This document shows positions 17,337-25,989 of a stretch of DNA of 64,000 bases, one piece after another; position 1 is the stretch's first letter; each line of letters begins with the position of its first letter. The notes under the pieces were generated by a model. It was not told the origin of the DNA and did not search any database. It saw nothing but the letters and a program-made list of their open reading frames with translations. A program made the position numbers and the translations under genes. Where the stretch lies: assembly GCF_014204975.1 (NCBI RefSeq), contig NZ_JACHMM010000001.1, forward strand, positions 124,001 to 188,000. Reading direction: 5' to 3'. This DNA comes from Jiangella mangrovi. GTDB taxonomy: Bacteria > Actinomycetota > Actinomycetes > Jiangellales > Jiangellaceae.

Positions 17337-20273
17337 CTAAGCGAGATCGCGGTGTCTCCCTCCATTGCTCGGCACCAGCTCCTCGAGCAGCGCGGCCGTC
17401 TCCGGCGCGAGCTCGATGCCACCGATGCCGGTGAGGGTCTCGCTCATCTCGCCCTCCACCGCCATGACTCCGCCGCGCCCGTCGACGGCGTGCTGGGCCA
17501 GGATCAGGTCGCGCCAAAGCAGCTGCTCGGCCGGCCTGACCCGCAGCCCGGCCCGGGCCGCGGCTGCCGCCGTGGCCGGGTCGCCGCCGTCGCGGGTGAT
17601 GACGGACAACCGGTGCGCCGCGTCGACCAGCAGGTCCGACGCCGAGCGTTCGACGCGTGCCCGCGCGATCCAGGCGTAGCGTCCCTGCGGGCGCTCGCTG
17701 AGCACGGGGCCGCGGGCCACCCGCAGCGCCCGGCGCAGCAGGTCCGCCTCCTCGGACGGGCGCCGCACCTGCCGCGCCTGGCTGAGCAGCGCGCACACCA
17801 CGTCCCAGTCGAGGACGACGTTCTCGCTCAGCTTCAGCCGGCCGTCCTCGGTGGTCAGCAGGTACGGCGAGCCGGCGCGGTCGAAGCCCAGCCACTCGCG
17901 CACCCGGGCGAACGTGGACTCGCGCACCGCGGCCGTGACGCCGCGCGGCCACACGGCCGCCGCGAGCACCGTCGGGTGCACACCCTCGCGGTTCAGCGCC
18001 AGGTGCACGACGATCTCGGTGGCCAGCGCGCGGCGTTCGGCCTCGATCTCGGTGCGCGCCTGCACGACCACCGGGCCGAGGATGTAGACGCGCACCGGCG
18101 CCGTGGCCAGCTCGGCCTCGGTGACCAGCGTGCGCACCTGCGGCACTTCGGGCCGGATCTCGGGCAGCCAGGCCTCGTTGAAGTTCGGGCCGGCGGGGTC
18201 GGGGTCGTTGCTGCGGTCGGGGTCGACCAGCCCGACCAGCGCCTCGATGCTGCGCCAGGACAGCTGGTTGGCCCGCACCGACAGCCCCAGGGCCGGCAGC
18301 TCGAGGGTGCCGGCGGCGTCGACGTGGATGCGCCAGCGCGCGCCCGGCACGTCGCCCGCGCAGATGACGCCCAGCGGCGACCGCCCGGCCGCGTCGGTCA
18401 GGGCGACCAGCTGCTCGGCCAGCTCGCCGGTGGGCGGCGTGCCGAGGACGAGGTACTCGGGCATCCAGTGCCCGGCGCCGCCCGGGCGGACCCGGCCGGT
18501 GAGCACGTCGGCGCCCAGCCGGTCGGCACGGCGCGCGGCCAGCTCCGGCAGCAGCGGCTCGACGCCGTCGACCAGCCGCAGCCGGCCCGGGTCGAAGACC
18601 CCCAGCGTCTCGGGGAGCCCGTCGGCGGTGACCCGCAGGTGGTCGGACCACTGGTTGGTGGCCAGCTCGACCGCCAGCGCCGTGACCACCTCGAACGTGG
18701 CCTCGGGGTCGCCGTCGATGCAGATGGGGCCGCCGGCGGCCTCGAGGTCGACCAGCACGTCGCGGTCGCCGCTGCGGCCCAGCGACACCAGGCCGGGGTA
18801 CGGCGCCAGCACGCGGCCGCGCAGCTCGGGATCGACGGCGATGTCGGAGCGCGCGACGATCCAGCGCCGGCCCTCGTCGAGGACCGTCCAGGGTTCCGGC
18901 GCGTCGACGCGGGCCGGCGCGAGCAGCAGCTCGACGGAGGCGCTCTCGACCACCGCGGTGTACACCGGCGGCAGCGGCCGGCCCGCCTCCTGGCAGGACG
19001 CGGCCAGGTGGCGCAGCGCGTAGTCGAGCCAGCGGGCGCGGTCGGGGTCGGCGCCGATGCGCAGCGCGACCTCGGCCTCGACCTCGTCGTCGCCCGGCTC
19101 CGGGGTACGCCGCCGGCGCCGGATCAGCTCGAGCGAGGCGAGCAGCCCGGCGGCCAGCAGGCCGGCGTCGATGAGCCCCGCGTGCGGGTTGGTGTTGACC
19201 GCCTCGGCCTCGCCGGTGGCGACGAAGTCCGCGAACAGGCCGGCGCCGGCCTCGCCGATGCCCTCCTGGCCGCCCGGCTGGTCCGGCGTGAGCGGCGGGG
19301 TGGCCGGCGGCGCGGGCGGGGTCTCTGCCACCGGGGTCTCGGCGGTGACGACGTCGACGCCCGCGGCGTCGGCCGGCACGATGAGCAGCCAGTTCGGGTA
19401 GATGAGCCGCGCCAGCGACAGCTCGTGGCCGTCGGGCTGCTCGCGGCCGCGGTTCAGCTCGAAGATCTCCTGGTAGCGGCGGCCGTCGCCCAGCGTGCGC
19501 TCGGCGATGTCCCAGAGGTTGTCGTGGTAGCGGCCGTCGGGCGGCTGCACGATGTAGACCTTCTGGCCGACCAGCTCCGCGCCCTCCTCGGGGTCGAGCA
19601 CCATGTCGCCCAGGCGGTACTCGACCTCCTCGGAGGCGGCGGGCGCCGCGGCCGGCGGCGCCTCCTGCTGGACGGTGACGTCGGCCTGGCCGTCGTAGGC
19701 CTCGGCGGAGATGGTGGTGGTGGGCGGCGCCTCGGGGGCGGCGGCCGGTGCGGCTGCGGCCGCCTGGCCCACCGCGGCGGTGGCGACCAGCACCGACGCG
19801 ACCAGTGCGCGGGCGAAGCGCTGGGTCGGCCCGGACAACGGCACCCGGCTGGGCAGGCCCACGCCGCGGACCGCGCTGCGCAGCTCGGTGAGCACGCAGA
19901 TGGTGAACTGCAGCCAGGCCAGCCAGACGATCCACAGCAGGACGCCGACCAGCTGCTCGGGGCCGATGGTGGCGGTGAGGTCGTCGCGGCCGGGCAGCGA
20001 GGTCGGGATGGGCGGCGGGCCGCCCAGGATCAGCAGCGCCACCGGCACGCCGATGACCAGCAGCGCCAGCGCGAAGCCGGCGGCGAGGGCCTGCGGCAGG
20101 CTGCGCCGGGCCTCGGGGACGCCGCGCTGCTGGAAGCGCTGCGGCCCGGTCTCGCGCAGCGACGCCGTGGCCGTGGCCGATGCCTCGACCGGCGAGACCG
20201 GCCGGGAGGTGCGCTCCGTCGTGCGCCCCTGCGGCCGTGCCGCGCGCCTCCCCCTGCTGCCGTTGTCGCTCAT
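17337..20273 (-). CDS. LysM-domain membrane protein with SARP/BTAD-like C-terminus
   Basis: A 978-residue protein. A basic cytoplasmic start is followed by membrane segments at about 60-85 and 104-128 and a third near 150-170. Then comes an Ala/Pro linker and a LysM-like region (YHDNLWDIAERTLGDGRRY, then IYPNWLLIVPAD), which would bind peptidoglycan. Much of the centre has no recognised domain. The last 240 residues resemble the winged-helix plus bacterial transcriptional activator (BTAD) pair of SARP regulators (VRVYILGPVVV, then LLRRALRVARGPVLSERPQGRYAW). Related proteins occur at the end of actinobacterial tad loci. Its start overlaps the stop of the TadG-like gene (TGATG). Role inferred: anchoring or assembling the pilus at the wall. 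Confidence 0.8.
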   Translation of the reverse strand: MSDNGSRGRRAARPQGRTTERTSRPVSPVEASATATASLRETGPQRFQQRGVPEARRSLPQALAAGFALALLVIGVPVALLILGGPPPIPTSLPGRDDLTATIGPEQLVGVLLWIVWLAWLQFTICVLTELRSAVRGVGLPSRVPLSGPTQRFARALVASVLVATAAVGQAAAAAPAAAPEAPPTTTISAEAYDGQADVTVQQEAPPAAAPAASEEVEYRLGDMVLDPEEGAELVGQKVYIVQPPDGRYHDNLWDIAERTLGDGRRYQEIFELNRGREQPDGHELSLARLIYPNWLLIVPADAAGVDVVTAETPVAETPPAPPATPPLTPDQPGGQEGIGEAGAGLFADFVATGEAEAVNTNPHAGLIDAGLLAAGLLASLELIRRRRRTPEPGDDEVEAEVALRIGADPDRARWLDYALRHLAASCQEAGRPLPPVYTAVVESASVELLLAPARVDAPEPWTVLDEGRRWIVARSDIAVDPELRGRVLAPYPGLVSLGRSGDRDVLVDLEAAGGPICIDGDPEATFEVVTALAVELATNQWSDHLRVTADGLPETLGVFDPGRLRLVDGVEPLLPELAARRADRLGADVLTGRVRPGGAGHWMPEYLVLGTPPTGELAEQLVALTDAAGRSPLGVICAGDVPGARWRIHVDAAGTLELPALGLSVRANQLSWRSIEALVGLVDPDRSNDPDPAGPNFNEAWLPEIRPEVPQVRTLVTEAELATAPVRVYILGPVVVQARTEIEAERRALATEIVVHLALNREGVHPTVLAAAVWPRGVTAAVRESTFARVREWLGFDRAGSPYLLTTEDGRLKLSENVVLDWDVVCALLSQARQVRRPSEEADLLRRALRVARGPVLSERPQGRYAWIARARVERSASDLLVDAAHRLSVITRDGGDPATAAAAARAGLRVRPAEQLLWRDLILAQHAVDGRGGVMAVEGEMSETLTGIGGIELAPETAALLEELVPSNGGRHRDLA

Positions 20274-20704
20274 CAGTTCTCCCCCACGATCCCGACGGCG
20301 GGCCGCGACGTGGCCGTCCCCTCGATGTCGAAGCTGTCGATGAAGATCAGCTGGAGCAGCGACGTCTCGACGGTGTCACTCGCGGTGACCGTCACCTCGC
20401 CGGCGGCGGCGTCGACCTGGACCCGGCCGGCGTCGTAGCCTCGGGCGGTCATGTAGGCGCGCCCGGCGGCCTCGGCGTCGGCCTCGAGCAGCACCACCTG
20501 GCCGGTCTCGCGCAGCGCCTCGAGGTCGATCTGGTTGGCGGCGGCGCGGGCGGCCTGCTCCGCGTCGTCGAAGATGCGCTGTCGCGCGTTGATGGCGAAC
20601 CCTCCGTCGATGACCAGCCCGGCCAGCATGAACAACATGACGATCAGCGTGACGATCATGGCGCTGATGGCGCCGCGCTCCGAGCGCACGAGCCGCGTCC
20701 TCAT
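20273..20704 (-). CDS. tadG: TadG-like pilus assembly protein (short)
   Basis: A 143-residue protein with one N-terminal membrane segment (ISAMIVTLIVMLFMLAGLVIDGG) after the typical RSERGAIS, and an Ala-rich helix with NARQRIFDDAEQAARAAANQ, the usual TadG/TadE-like signature. Classical TadG proteins are longer and carry a von Willebrand domain; this one ends after about 100 external residues. It overlaps both neighbours by 1-4 bases. Probable role: minor pseudopilin-like component of the Flp pilus. Confidence 0.82.
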   Translation of the reverse strand: MRTRLVRSERGAISAMIVTLIVMLFMLAGLVIDGGFAINARQRIFDDAEQAARAAANQIDLEALRETGQVVLLEADAEAAGRAYMTARGYDAGRVQVDAAAGEVTVTASDTVETSLLQLIFIDSFDIEGTATSRPAVGIVGEN

Positions 20705-21126
20705 GACGTCCTCCGCAGCTCGTCGATGGGGGCGGCGCTCTCGCCCACGAGCGTGGCCTCGCCGGGGAAGCCGACGAACCCCAGGCCGTTGAACGACACC
20801 TGGCAGCGGACCTCGACGCTGATGATCTCGCCCGGGGCGAACGTCCCGCCGAGCTGGACGGGCGCGCAGGTGACGCCGTCGGGCCGGGTGCTGTCGACGA
20901 TGGCCTGCGCCGCCTGCCGGGCCGACCCGGCGTCGCGCTGCAGCGAGGCCGAGCGCACCGCGTCGCGCGCCATGGCCTCGACATCGCCGCGCCGGTCGAC
21001 GTAGCGGCCCAGCCCGACGATGAGCATCATGACCGCGATGAGGACAGGGGCGAGGATCACGACCTCGATGGCCATGGATCCCTCCTCTCTCCTCGCCGCG
21101 CGCGCGGCTCGTAGTCGCGTGATCAC
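20701..21126 (-). CDS. tadE: TadE-like pseudopilin (second)
   Basis: A 141-residue protein with a basic leader ending EEGSMAIEVVILAPVLIAVMM. Gly followed by a Glu at position +5 in a hydrophobic helix is the class III prepilin (Flp/TadE) processing pattern. I chose the GTG at 21126 because it overlaps the upstream stop as GTGA, like other junctions in this operon. The external part has two cysteines (VTCAPV and VRCQV) that could form a disulfide. Confidence 0.82.
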   Translation of the reverse strand: MITRLRAARAARREEGSMAIEVVILAPVLIAVMMLIVGLGRYVDRRGDVEAMARDAVRSASLQRDAGSARQAAQAIVDSTRPDGVTCAPVQLGGTFAPGEIISVEVRCQVSFNGLGFVGFPGEATLVGESAAPIDELRRTS

Positions 21127-21566
21127 AGGTCCGGGACGAACTGCTCGATGGGGCCCTCGATGGTCTGCGAGACCTCGGGCGCCAGGTTGTTGATGATCTC
21201 GGTGGAGCGGCCCCGGACGGTGATCCGGACGTTGTCGCCCACGGCCACCGCGTCGATCGACGTGATGACCAGGTGACCGTTGCCGACCGCCTCGGCGTAC
21301 TCGCGCCCGCGCACCTCGGCCGCCGCCAGCGCCGCCGGCGTGCCGCCGCCGATGCGCGCCGTCCGGGCCGCCTCGCGAGCGGCCGCCGCCGCGATCTGGT
21401 TGCCGTGCCAGGTCAGCGAGAACTGCACGATGATGAAGATGATCAAGAACATCAACGGCGTGTAGAGCGCGAGCTCGATCGAGCTCGCACCCCGCTCGGG
21501 CCGCGACCGCAGCCGCCCCCGTGCGCGAGCACGACGCGAACCGGCAACGGCTGCCGTCCTGGTCAT
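21123..21566 (-). CDS. tadE: TadE-like pseudopilin (first)
   Basis: A 147-residue protein with an Arg-rich leader, then ERGASSIELALYTPLMFLIIF, the TadE prepilin motif (cleavage after Gly, Glu at +5) and a single membrane helix. The following NQIAAAAAREAARTARIGGG is the usual Ala-rich TadE helix. The ATG at 21566 is preferred over a GTG three codons earlier because GGAGG lies 8 bases before it. It is the first of three consecutive, overlapping TadE/G-type genes. Confidence 0.84.
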   Translation of the reverse strand: MTRTAAVAGSRRARARGRLRSRPERGASSIELALYTPLMFLIIFIIVQFSLTWHGNQIAAAAAREAARTARIGGGTPAALAAAEVRGREYAEAVGNGHLVITSIDAVAVGDNVRITVRGRSTEIINNLAPEVSQTIEGPIEQFVPDL

Positions 21567-21598
21567 GCTCCACACCTCCGCTCATCGTTCATGTCAGG

Positions 21599-22531
21599 TC
21601 ACACGCCACACATCGAGCTGCCGGGGTCGTCTCCGAAGATCTGGGCCAGGTCGGGTCCCGACATCAGGGCCCACTTCGTGGCGTTCATGCTGACGGCGAC
21701 GTCCTGTCCGCCGGTCTCTTCCACGGCAGCGAGCGCGCCCTCCTCGACCAGCGTCTGCAGCGGGGCGCTCGAGGTCGCGAGGCCGCCCAGCGAGGCGCCC
21801 TGGCCGAGCAGGAAGTCGCGGAACTCGCGGGCCGGCTCGCATGCTGTGAAGAAGTAGCGCACGGTGTTGCCGGCGGTGTCGAGCCAGTTGCCCGTCTCTT
21901 GGATCACCTGCACCTCGTCCTCACTCACGATCGAGTAGAGGACGACGTCGCCGTTCGCGTCGAGCTCGAACTCGGGCATCGTCAGAGGGGCGTTGAGGAC
22001 ATGCGGGCCCGACGCGGAGTACTGCGATCCGGTGCCCCGGAACTCGATGTTGAACCGGCCGATGTTGTCGTCGGGGTAGAGCGACTTGGCCTTGCAGTGC
22101 TCCGGGACGGTGAGCGTGGCGTCCACGGCGAGCGTCGGCCAGGTCGGCCCCTGGACCGGGCTCCAGCCCGGGATGCCGGGAATGAAGTCCTCGACGGGAT
22201 CGGTCAGGTACTCCTTGCCCTCGGCGCACCAGTAGTACCACCGGTACGTGACCGGTGTCCCGGCGTGGACGCCGTCGGTCGTCCCCGAGGGGGCGAAGAA
22301 CGCCGTCACCCGCACCGACTGGTCGGGGTCGATCAACAGCCGGTCCGGCAACCCGCGGTCCCAGATGGCGCTGTAGCTGATGTTGGAGCCCACTCCACCG
22401 AAGATCAGCGAGTTCACCACCGGCGTCGCGTTCGCGGCCTCGGCCGTCTCCTCCGCCTGAGCCGGAAGAGAGAGCCCGGCGGCGGTGACCGCCACCAGTG
22501 CGGCGGCAAGAGTCAACAGTCGTCTACGCAT
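21599..22531 (-). CDS. Secreted protein of unknown function in the tad operon
   Basis: A 310-residue exported protein. A signal peptide (MRRRLLTLAAALVAVTAAGL, cleavage likely after AQA at 24-26) precedes a mature part rich in Tyr, Trp, Pro and Asp. Four cysteines (YYWCAEGK, EHCKAK, TACEPA, SSMCGV) could make two disulfides, and no membrane anchor follows. I do not recognise the family. It sits between the Flp pilin and the TadE genes on the same strand, so a pilus-associated adhesin, tip or assembly factor is a reasonable guess. No sortase or lipobox motif is present. Confidence 0.75.
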   Translation of the reverse strand: MRRRLLTLAAALVAVTAAGLSLPAQAEETAEAANATPVVNSLIFGGVGSNISYSAIWDRGLPDRLLIDPDQSVRVTAFFAPSGTTDGVHAGTPVTYRWYYWCAEGKEYLTDPVEDFIPGIPGWSPVQGPTWPTLAVDATLTVPEHCKAKSLYPDDNIGRFNIEFRGTGSQYSASGPHVLNAPLTMPEFELDANGDVVLYSIVSEDEVQVIQETGNWLDTAGNTVRYFFTACEPAREFRDFLLGQGASLGGLATSSAPLQTLVEEGALAAVEETGGQDVAVSMNATKWALMSGPDLAQIFGDDPGSSMCGV

Positions 22532-22555
22532 CGCGAAGTGTCCTTTCGTGACGTG

Positions 22556-22569
22556 CCGGCCTCGGCCGG
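22556..22569. terminator. Small hairpin between flp and the secreted-protein gene
   Basis: CCGGCC at 22556-22561 pairs with GGCCGG at 22564-22569 in the 93-base space after the pilin gene. It could attenuate transcription so that pilin is made in excess of downstream products. It is short, and the loop is tight, so this is weak evidence. Confidence 0.3.
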
Positions 22570-22624
22570 TGGTGACTGTGCCCGGGTCGCATGGTGTGGG
22601 TGCTCGGTGTCGCGGATCAGGAGA

Positions 22625-22852
22625 TCAGAGCCCGCCGCCGCCGGGGGCGTCCGGGATGTCGATGGACTCGGCCTCGTCGGTGACCAGGCGGTAGATGACC
22701 ACACCGACCGCCGCGGCCAGCGCCACGAGGATCGCCGTGATGATGACGAACTCGATGGCCGACGCGCCGCGCTCGGGCGCGCGGCGGGCGCGCTCGACGT
22801 GGACCTGCAGGCTCAGCAGCAGCCAGCCAATCGGGGTGTGGGGGCTCTTCAT
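22625..22852 (-). CDS. flp: Flp-type major pilin
   Basis: A 75-residue prepilin: a 28-residue leader with basic residues ends ERGASAIEFVIITAILVALA, the class III (Flp) signature with Gly before the cleavage site and Glu at +5, and one hydrophobic helix. The short tail ends in GGGGL. AGGAG lies about 10 bases before the ATG at 22852. The position after tadC and before tadE is normal for actinobacterial tad loci. No prepilin peptidase (TadV/CpaA) gene is present in the window, so it must be encoded elsewhere. Confidence 0.85.
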   Translation of the reverse strand: MKSPHTPIGWLLLSLQVHVERARRAPERGASAIEFVIITAILVALAAAVGVVIYRLVTDEAESIDIPDAPGGGGL

Positions 22853-22905
22853 GAAGGACGTCTCCTGGTCATGTGGGATGGGTCGGGGTCGGTTCGCGAG
22901 GATCG

Positions 22906-23826
22906 TCAACTCTGTTCCAGCACCCCCATCAGCGCGGGGTAGACGAGGAAGAGCAGGAAGCCGCAGCACAGCACCAGCTGGGCGACCAGCATGGACTGCG
23001 AGCGCTGCCCGGCCTTCCCCTCGATCTCGGCCAGTTCGCGGCGGCGCAGCGAGCCGGCCCGGGCGGCCAGCGACTCGCGCACCTTGGCGCCGTCCTCGGC
23101 GACCAGCGCGAGCGCGGCGGCGAGGTCGCGCAGCTCGTCGACGCCGACCTCGTCGCCCAGCTCGCCGAGCGCCGCCCAGGGGGTGACGCCGTGCAGCCGG
23201 GCCGTCAGCAGGGTGTCGCGGATGCGGACCATGGCCCAGCCGTCACTGAGCGACGACGCCGCCTGCAGGGCCTCGGGCACGCCGCGGCCACCGGCCAGGT
23301 TCATGGCGACGAGGTCGAGGAACGAGCCGACGACGTGGCGGAAGTCGCGGCGCCGGTCCGACGCGCTGGACCGGGCGGTGAGCGTCGGGATGGCCGCGAA
23401 CACCACCGCGAGGATCAGGCCGATGATCGTCCCGCCCGCGATGCCGAGCCCGATGCCCGCGAGCGAGAGGATCGCGGTGAGCACGACGGGCATGAGGAAG
23501 CCGGCCAGCCCGCACAGCACCGTCGTCGCCAGGTGCCCCTCGATGGTCTTGCCCAGCAACGAGAGGTCGGCGCGCAGCGACCCCAGGCGCAGGCCGAAGC
23601 CCTCGAGCGTCTGACGCAGCTGCCCGCCGAACTTGCGCATGGACGCCGACTCGCCGGTGCTGCCGCTGCTGGTGGCCGCCGTGAGGCGGTCGCGCCGGGC
23701 CCGGCTGCGCTCGGCGTCGAGCCGGGCCAGCGCCGCGGCCGGGTTGATGCGCGGCACCGACAGCACGTAGCCGAGCAGCAGCGCCCCGACGCCGGCGATG
23801 GCGCCCGCCACCAGGATGAGCGTCAC
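22906..23826 (-). CDS. tadC: Flp pilus inner-membrane platform protein TadC
   Basis: A 306-residue protein of the type II secretion F family. An N-terminal membrane helix, a cytoplasmic section, paired helices at about 97-145, the T2SSF cytoplasmic domain (FLDLVAMNLAGGRGVPEALQ), and a C-terminal helix ending LVYPALMGVLEQ match TadC. With TadB it forms the platform on which TadA drives pilin assembly. It overlaps tadB by 4 bases (ATGA). Confidence 0.9.
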   Translation of the reverse strand: MTLILVAGAIAGVGALLLGYVLSVPRINPAAALARLDAERSRARRDRLTAATSSGSTGESASMRKFGGQLRQTLEGFGLRLGSLRADLSLLGKTIEGHLATTVLCGLAGFLMPVVLTAILSLAGIGLGIAGGTIIGLILAVVFAAIPTLTARSSASDRRRDFRHVVGSFLDLVAMNLAGGRGVPEALQAASSLSDGWAMVRIRDTLLTARLHGVTPWAALGELGDEVGVDELRDLAAALALVAEDGAKVRESLAARAGSLRRRELAEIEGKAGQRSQSMLVAQLVLCCGFLLFLVYPALMGVLEQS

Positions 23827-24683
23827 GACCGCACCTCCGCGGGCTCGGCGGTGACGAGGAACCGGCCGGGCGTCTCGAACTTCGCCAGCCGGCGCATCCA
23901 GAGGAAGCCGATGGCGAAGATGCCGATGACGACGCCCAGCACGATCTGGCCGGCTGCGGAGTTGTACGGCTCGACGAAGTCGCGATTGACGATCGACAGG
24001 CCGACCATGAAGAAGAGGCTGACGCCGACGACGATCTGCACCGACCGGCGGGTGCTGGCCCGGCCGGCCATGACGCGCTGGCGCATGTCGAGCTCGGCCC
24101 GCGCGGAGTCGGCCAGCGACGAGAGCACCTGGCGCAGGCCGGGACCGCGCAGCCGGGCGTTGAGGATGAGCGCCGACACCACGAGGTCGGCGCTGGCGTC
24201 GTCGAGGTCGTCGGCGAAGCGCTCCAGCGCCTCGGGCATCGGCATGCGGATGCGCAGCCGGTCGGCCAGCAGGCGCAGCTGCGGCTGGATGGACGGCGCG
24301 GCCGCGTAGACCGTGGCCGGGATGGCCTGCTCGAGGCCGACGGCGCCGGCGATGGTGTCGCGCAGTGACTCCGTCCAGGACGCCAGCCCCTCGAGCCGCG
24401 CGATGGACGTCCGTTCTTCCTTCGCCCCGCCGAACAGCGCCGGCCAGAACGCCACCAGCAACCCGGCGCCGATGGCGGCGACCGGCCAGCGGGTCAGCAG
24501 CAGCGTTCCCACGCCGGCGATGACGCCGTACACCGTCTGCCGGCCCAGCTTCTCGATCAGCGGGCGCGACGAGCCCGGCGACGGCGGCTTGGGCTCGCTG
24601 CCGCGGATCGCCATGATCAGCAGCAGCACCGCCGCCCCCACGGCCGCGCCGAGGAGGGTGATGAGCAGGATCGTGGGGCTCAC
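23823..24683 (-). CDS. tadB: Flp pilus inner-membrane platform protein TadB
   Basis: A 286-residue T2SSF-family membrane protein with helices near the N-terminus (ILLITLLGAAVGAAVLLLIM), at about 50-85 and in two C-terminal segments (IVVGVSLFFMVGLSIV and IVLGVVIGIFAIGFLW). The cytoplasmic domain includes SLRDTIAGAVGLEQAIP. The GTG start overlaps the tadA stop (GTGA). It pairs with TadC. Confidence 0.9.
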   Translation of the reverse strand: MSPTILLITLLGAAVGAAVLLLIMAIRGSEPKPPSPGSSRPLIEKLGRQTVYGVIAGVGTLLLTRWPVAAIGAGLLVAFWPALFGGAKEERTSIARLEGLASWTESLRDTIAGAVGLEQAIPATVYAAAPSIQPQLRLLADRLRIRMPMPEALERFADDLDDASADLVVSALILNARLRGPGLRQVLSSLADSARAELDMRQRVMAGRASTRRSVQIVVGVSLFFMVGLSIVNRDFVEPYNSAAGQIVLGVVIGIFAIGFLWMRRLAKFETPGRFLVTAEPAEVRS

Positions 24684-25984
24684 GCGATCACCCGGCTCGC
24701 GTTGGCGTCGTAGCCCACCGCGATGAGGTCGTCCATGCAGGCGATGGGCGCGGCCGGGACGGCGACGCCGTCGGGCCCCGCGGCGAAGATCTCGCTGGAC
24801 AGCACCCGGCCGTCGACGCCGTTGATCTCGCGGATGCTGGAGACGAACCGGCGCAGCCGGCCGCCCTCGGCGAACTCGTTGCGCTTCTCGACGAACACGA
24901 CGAAGTCGATGGCGCCGGCGATGAGCATCATGGTCGCGTCGACCGGCAGCCGCTCGACCGACTGGATGGCGTAGGTCGAGATGCGGTTGAACACCTCGAT
25001 GGAGCTGTTGGCGTGGATGGTCGACAGCGAGCCGTCGTTGCCCTGGCTCATGGCGTTGAGCATGGTGACGATCTCGTCGCCCAGCACCTCGCCGACGATG
25101 ACGCGGCTGGGGTTCATGCGCAGGCTGCGGCGGACCAGCTCGGCCATGGTGATGGCGCCCTGGCCCTCGGAGTTGGGCAGCCGCTCCTCGAACGCGACGA
25201 CGTTCGGGTGCAGGTCGGCGAACTCGCCCAGACCCAGCTCGAGCGCGCGCTCGACGGTGATGATGCGCTCGGCCGCCGGGATCTCGTTGGCCAGCGCGCG
25301 CAGCATGGTCGTCTTGCCGGCGTTGGTGGCCCCGGCGATCATGATGTTCTTGCGCGCGGCCACGGCGGCCGCCAGGAACGCCGCCAGGTCCTCGGTGACG
25401 GTGTCGTAGCGGACCAGGTCGTCCAGGTGCACCCGCGACAGCCGGGCGCGGCGGATCGAGATGGCCGGCCGGGCGCACACGCCCATGACGGCCGAGAGCC
25501 GGCTGCCGTCGGGCAGGCGGAGGTCCAGCTGCGGGTTCGCGGAGTCGAACGGGCGGCTGGTGAGACCGGAGTAGGCGCCCAGGATCTGCACCAGCTCGAC
25601 CAGCTCGTCGTCGCTCTCGGCGACCGGCGCACCGTTGACCTCGCGCCCGTCGGAGTACTGGATGAAGACGTTGTCGCAGCCGTTGATGTCGATGTTCTCG
25701 ACGTCGAGGTCGTCGAGCAGCGGCTGCAGCCGGCCGACGCCGAACAGCGCGGCGTGGATGCCGGAGGAGATCTCCTCCTCTTCCTCGGCCGACGGCGGCG
25801 TGCGGCCGCCCGCGATCTCGGCCCGGGCGTGCGCGTCGAGCACCCGGCTGATGACGGCGCGCGCGAACTGCCGCTCGTCCTCGCCGGACATGGGCGGGAT
25901 GCCGTTGGAGGCGTCGTCGCGGCGCTGCCGGGCGAGGGTGTCGGCCACCTCCTCGCGGAGGGTGCGGACGAGGTTCTGGTCCAC
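24680..25984 (-). CDS. tadA: Flp pilus assembly ATPase TadA/CpaF
   Basis: A 434-residue hexameric secretion ATPase of the CpaF family. Visible motifs are Walker A GATNAGKT (218-225), the acidic box around VERALELGLGEF, Walker B region SRVIVGEVLGDE, and the His box LSTIHANSS. The N-terminal domain contains IDINGCDNVFIQYSDG. It would power pilin polymerisation from the cytoplasmic face. I chose the GTG at 25984, with AGGAG 9-10 bases before it and 5 bases after the cpaE stop; longer frames run into the preceding gene. Confidence 0.92.
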   Translation of the reverse strand: MDQNLVRTLREEVADTLARQRRDDASNGIPPMSGEDERQFARAVISRVLDAHARAEIAGGRTPPSAEEEEEISSGIHAALFGVGRLQPLLDDLDVENIDINGCDNVFIQYSDGREVNGAPVAESDDELVELVQILGAYSGLTSRPFDSANPQLDLRLPDGSRLSAVMGVCARPAISIRRARLSRVHLDDLVRYDTVTEDLAAFLAAAVAARKNIMIAGATNAGKTTMLRALANEIPAAERIITVERALELGLGEFADLHPNVVAFEERLPNSEGQGAITMAELVRRSLRMNPSRVIVGEVLGDEIVTMLNAMSQGNDGSLSTIHANSSIEVFNRISTYAIQSVERLPVDATMMLIAGAIDFVVFVEKRNEFAEGGRLRRFVSSIREINGVDGRVLSSEIFAAGPDGVAVPAAPIACMDDLIAVGYDANASRVIA

Positions 25985-25989
25985 TGTGG

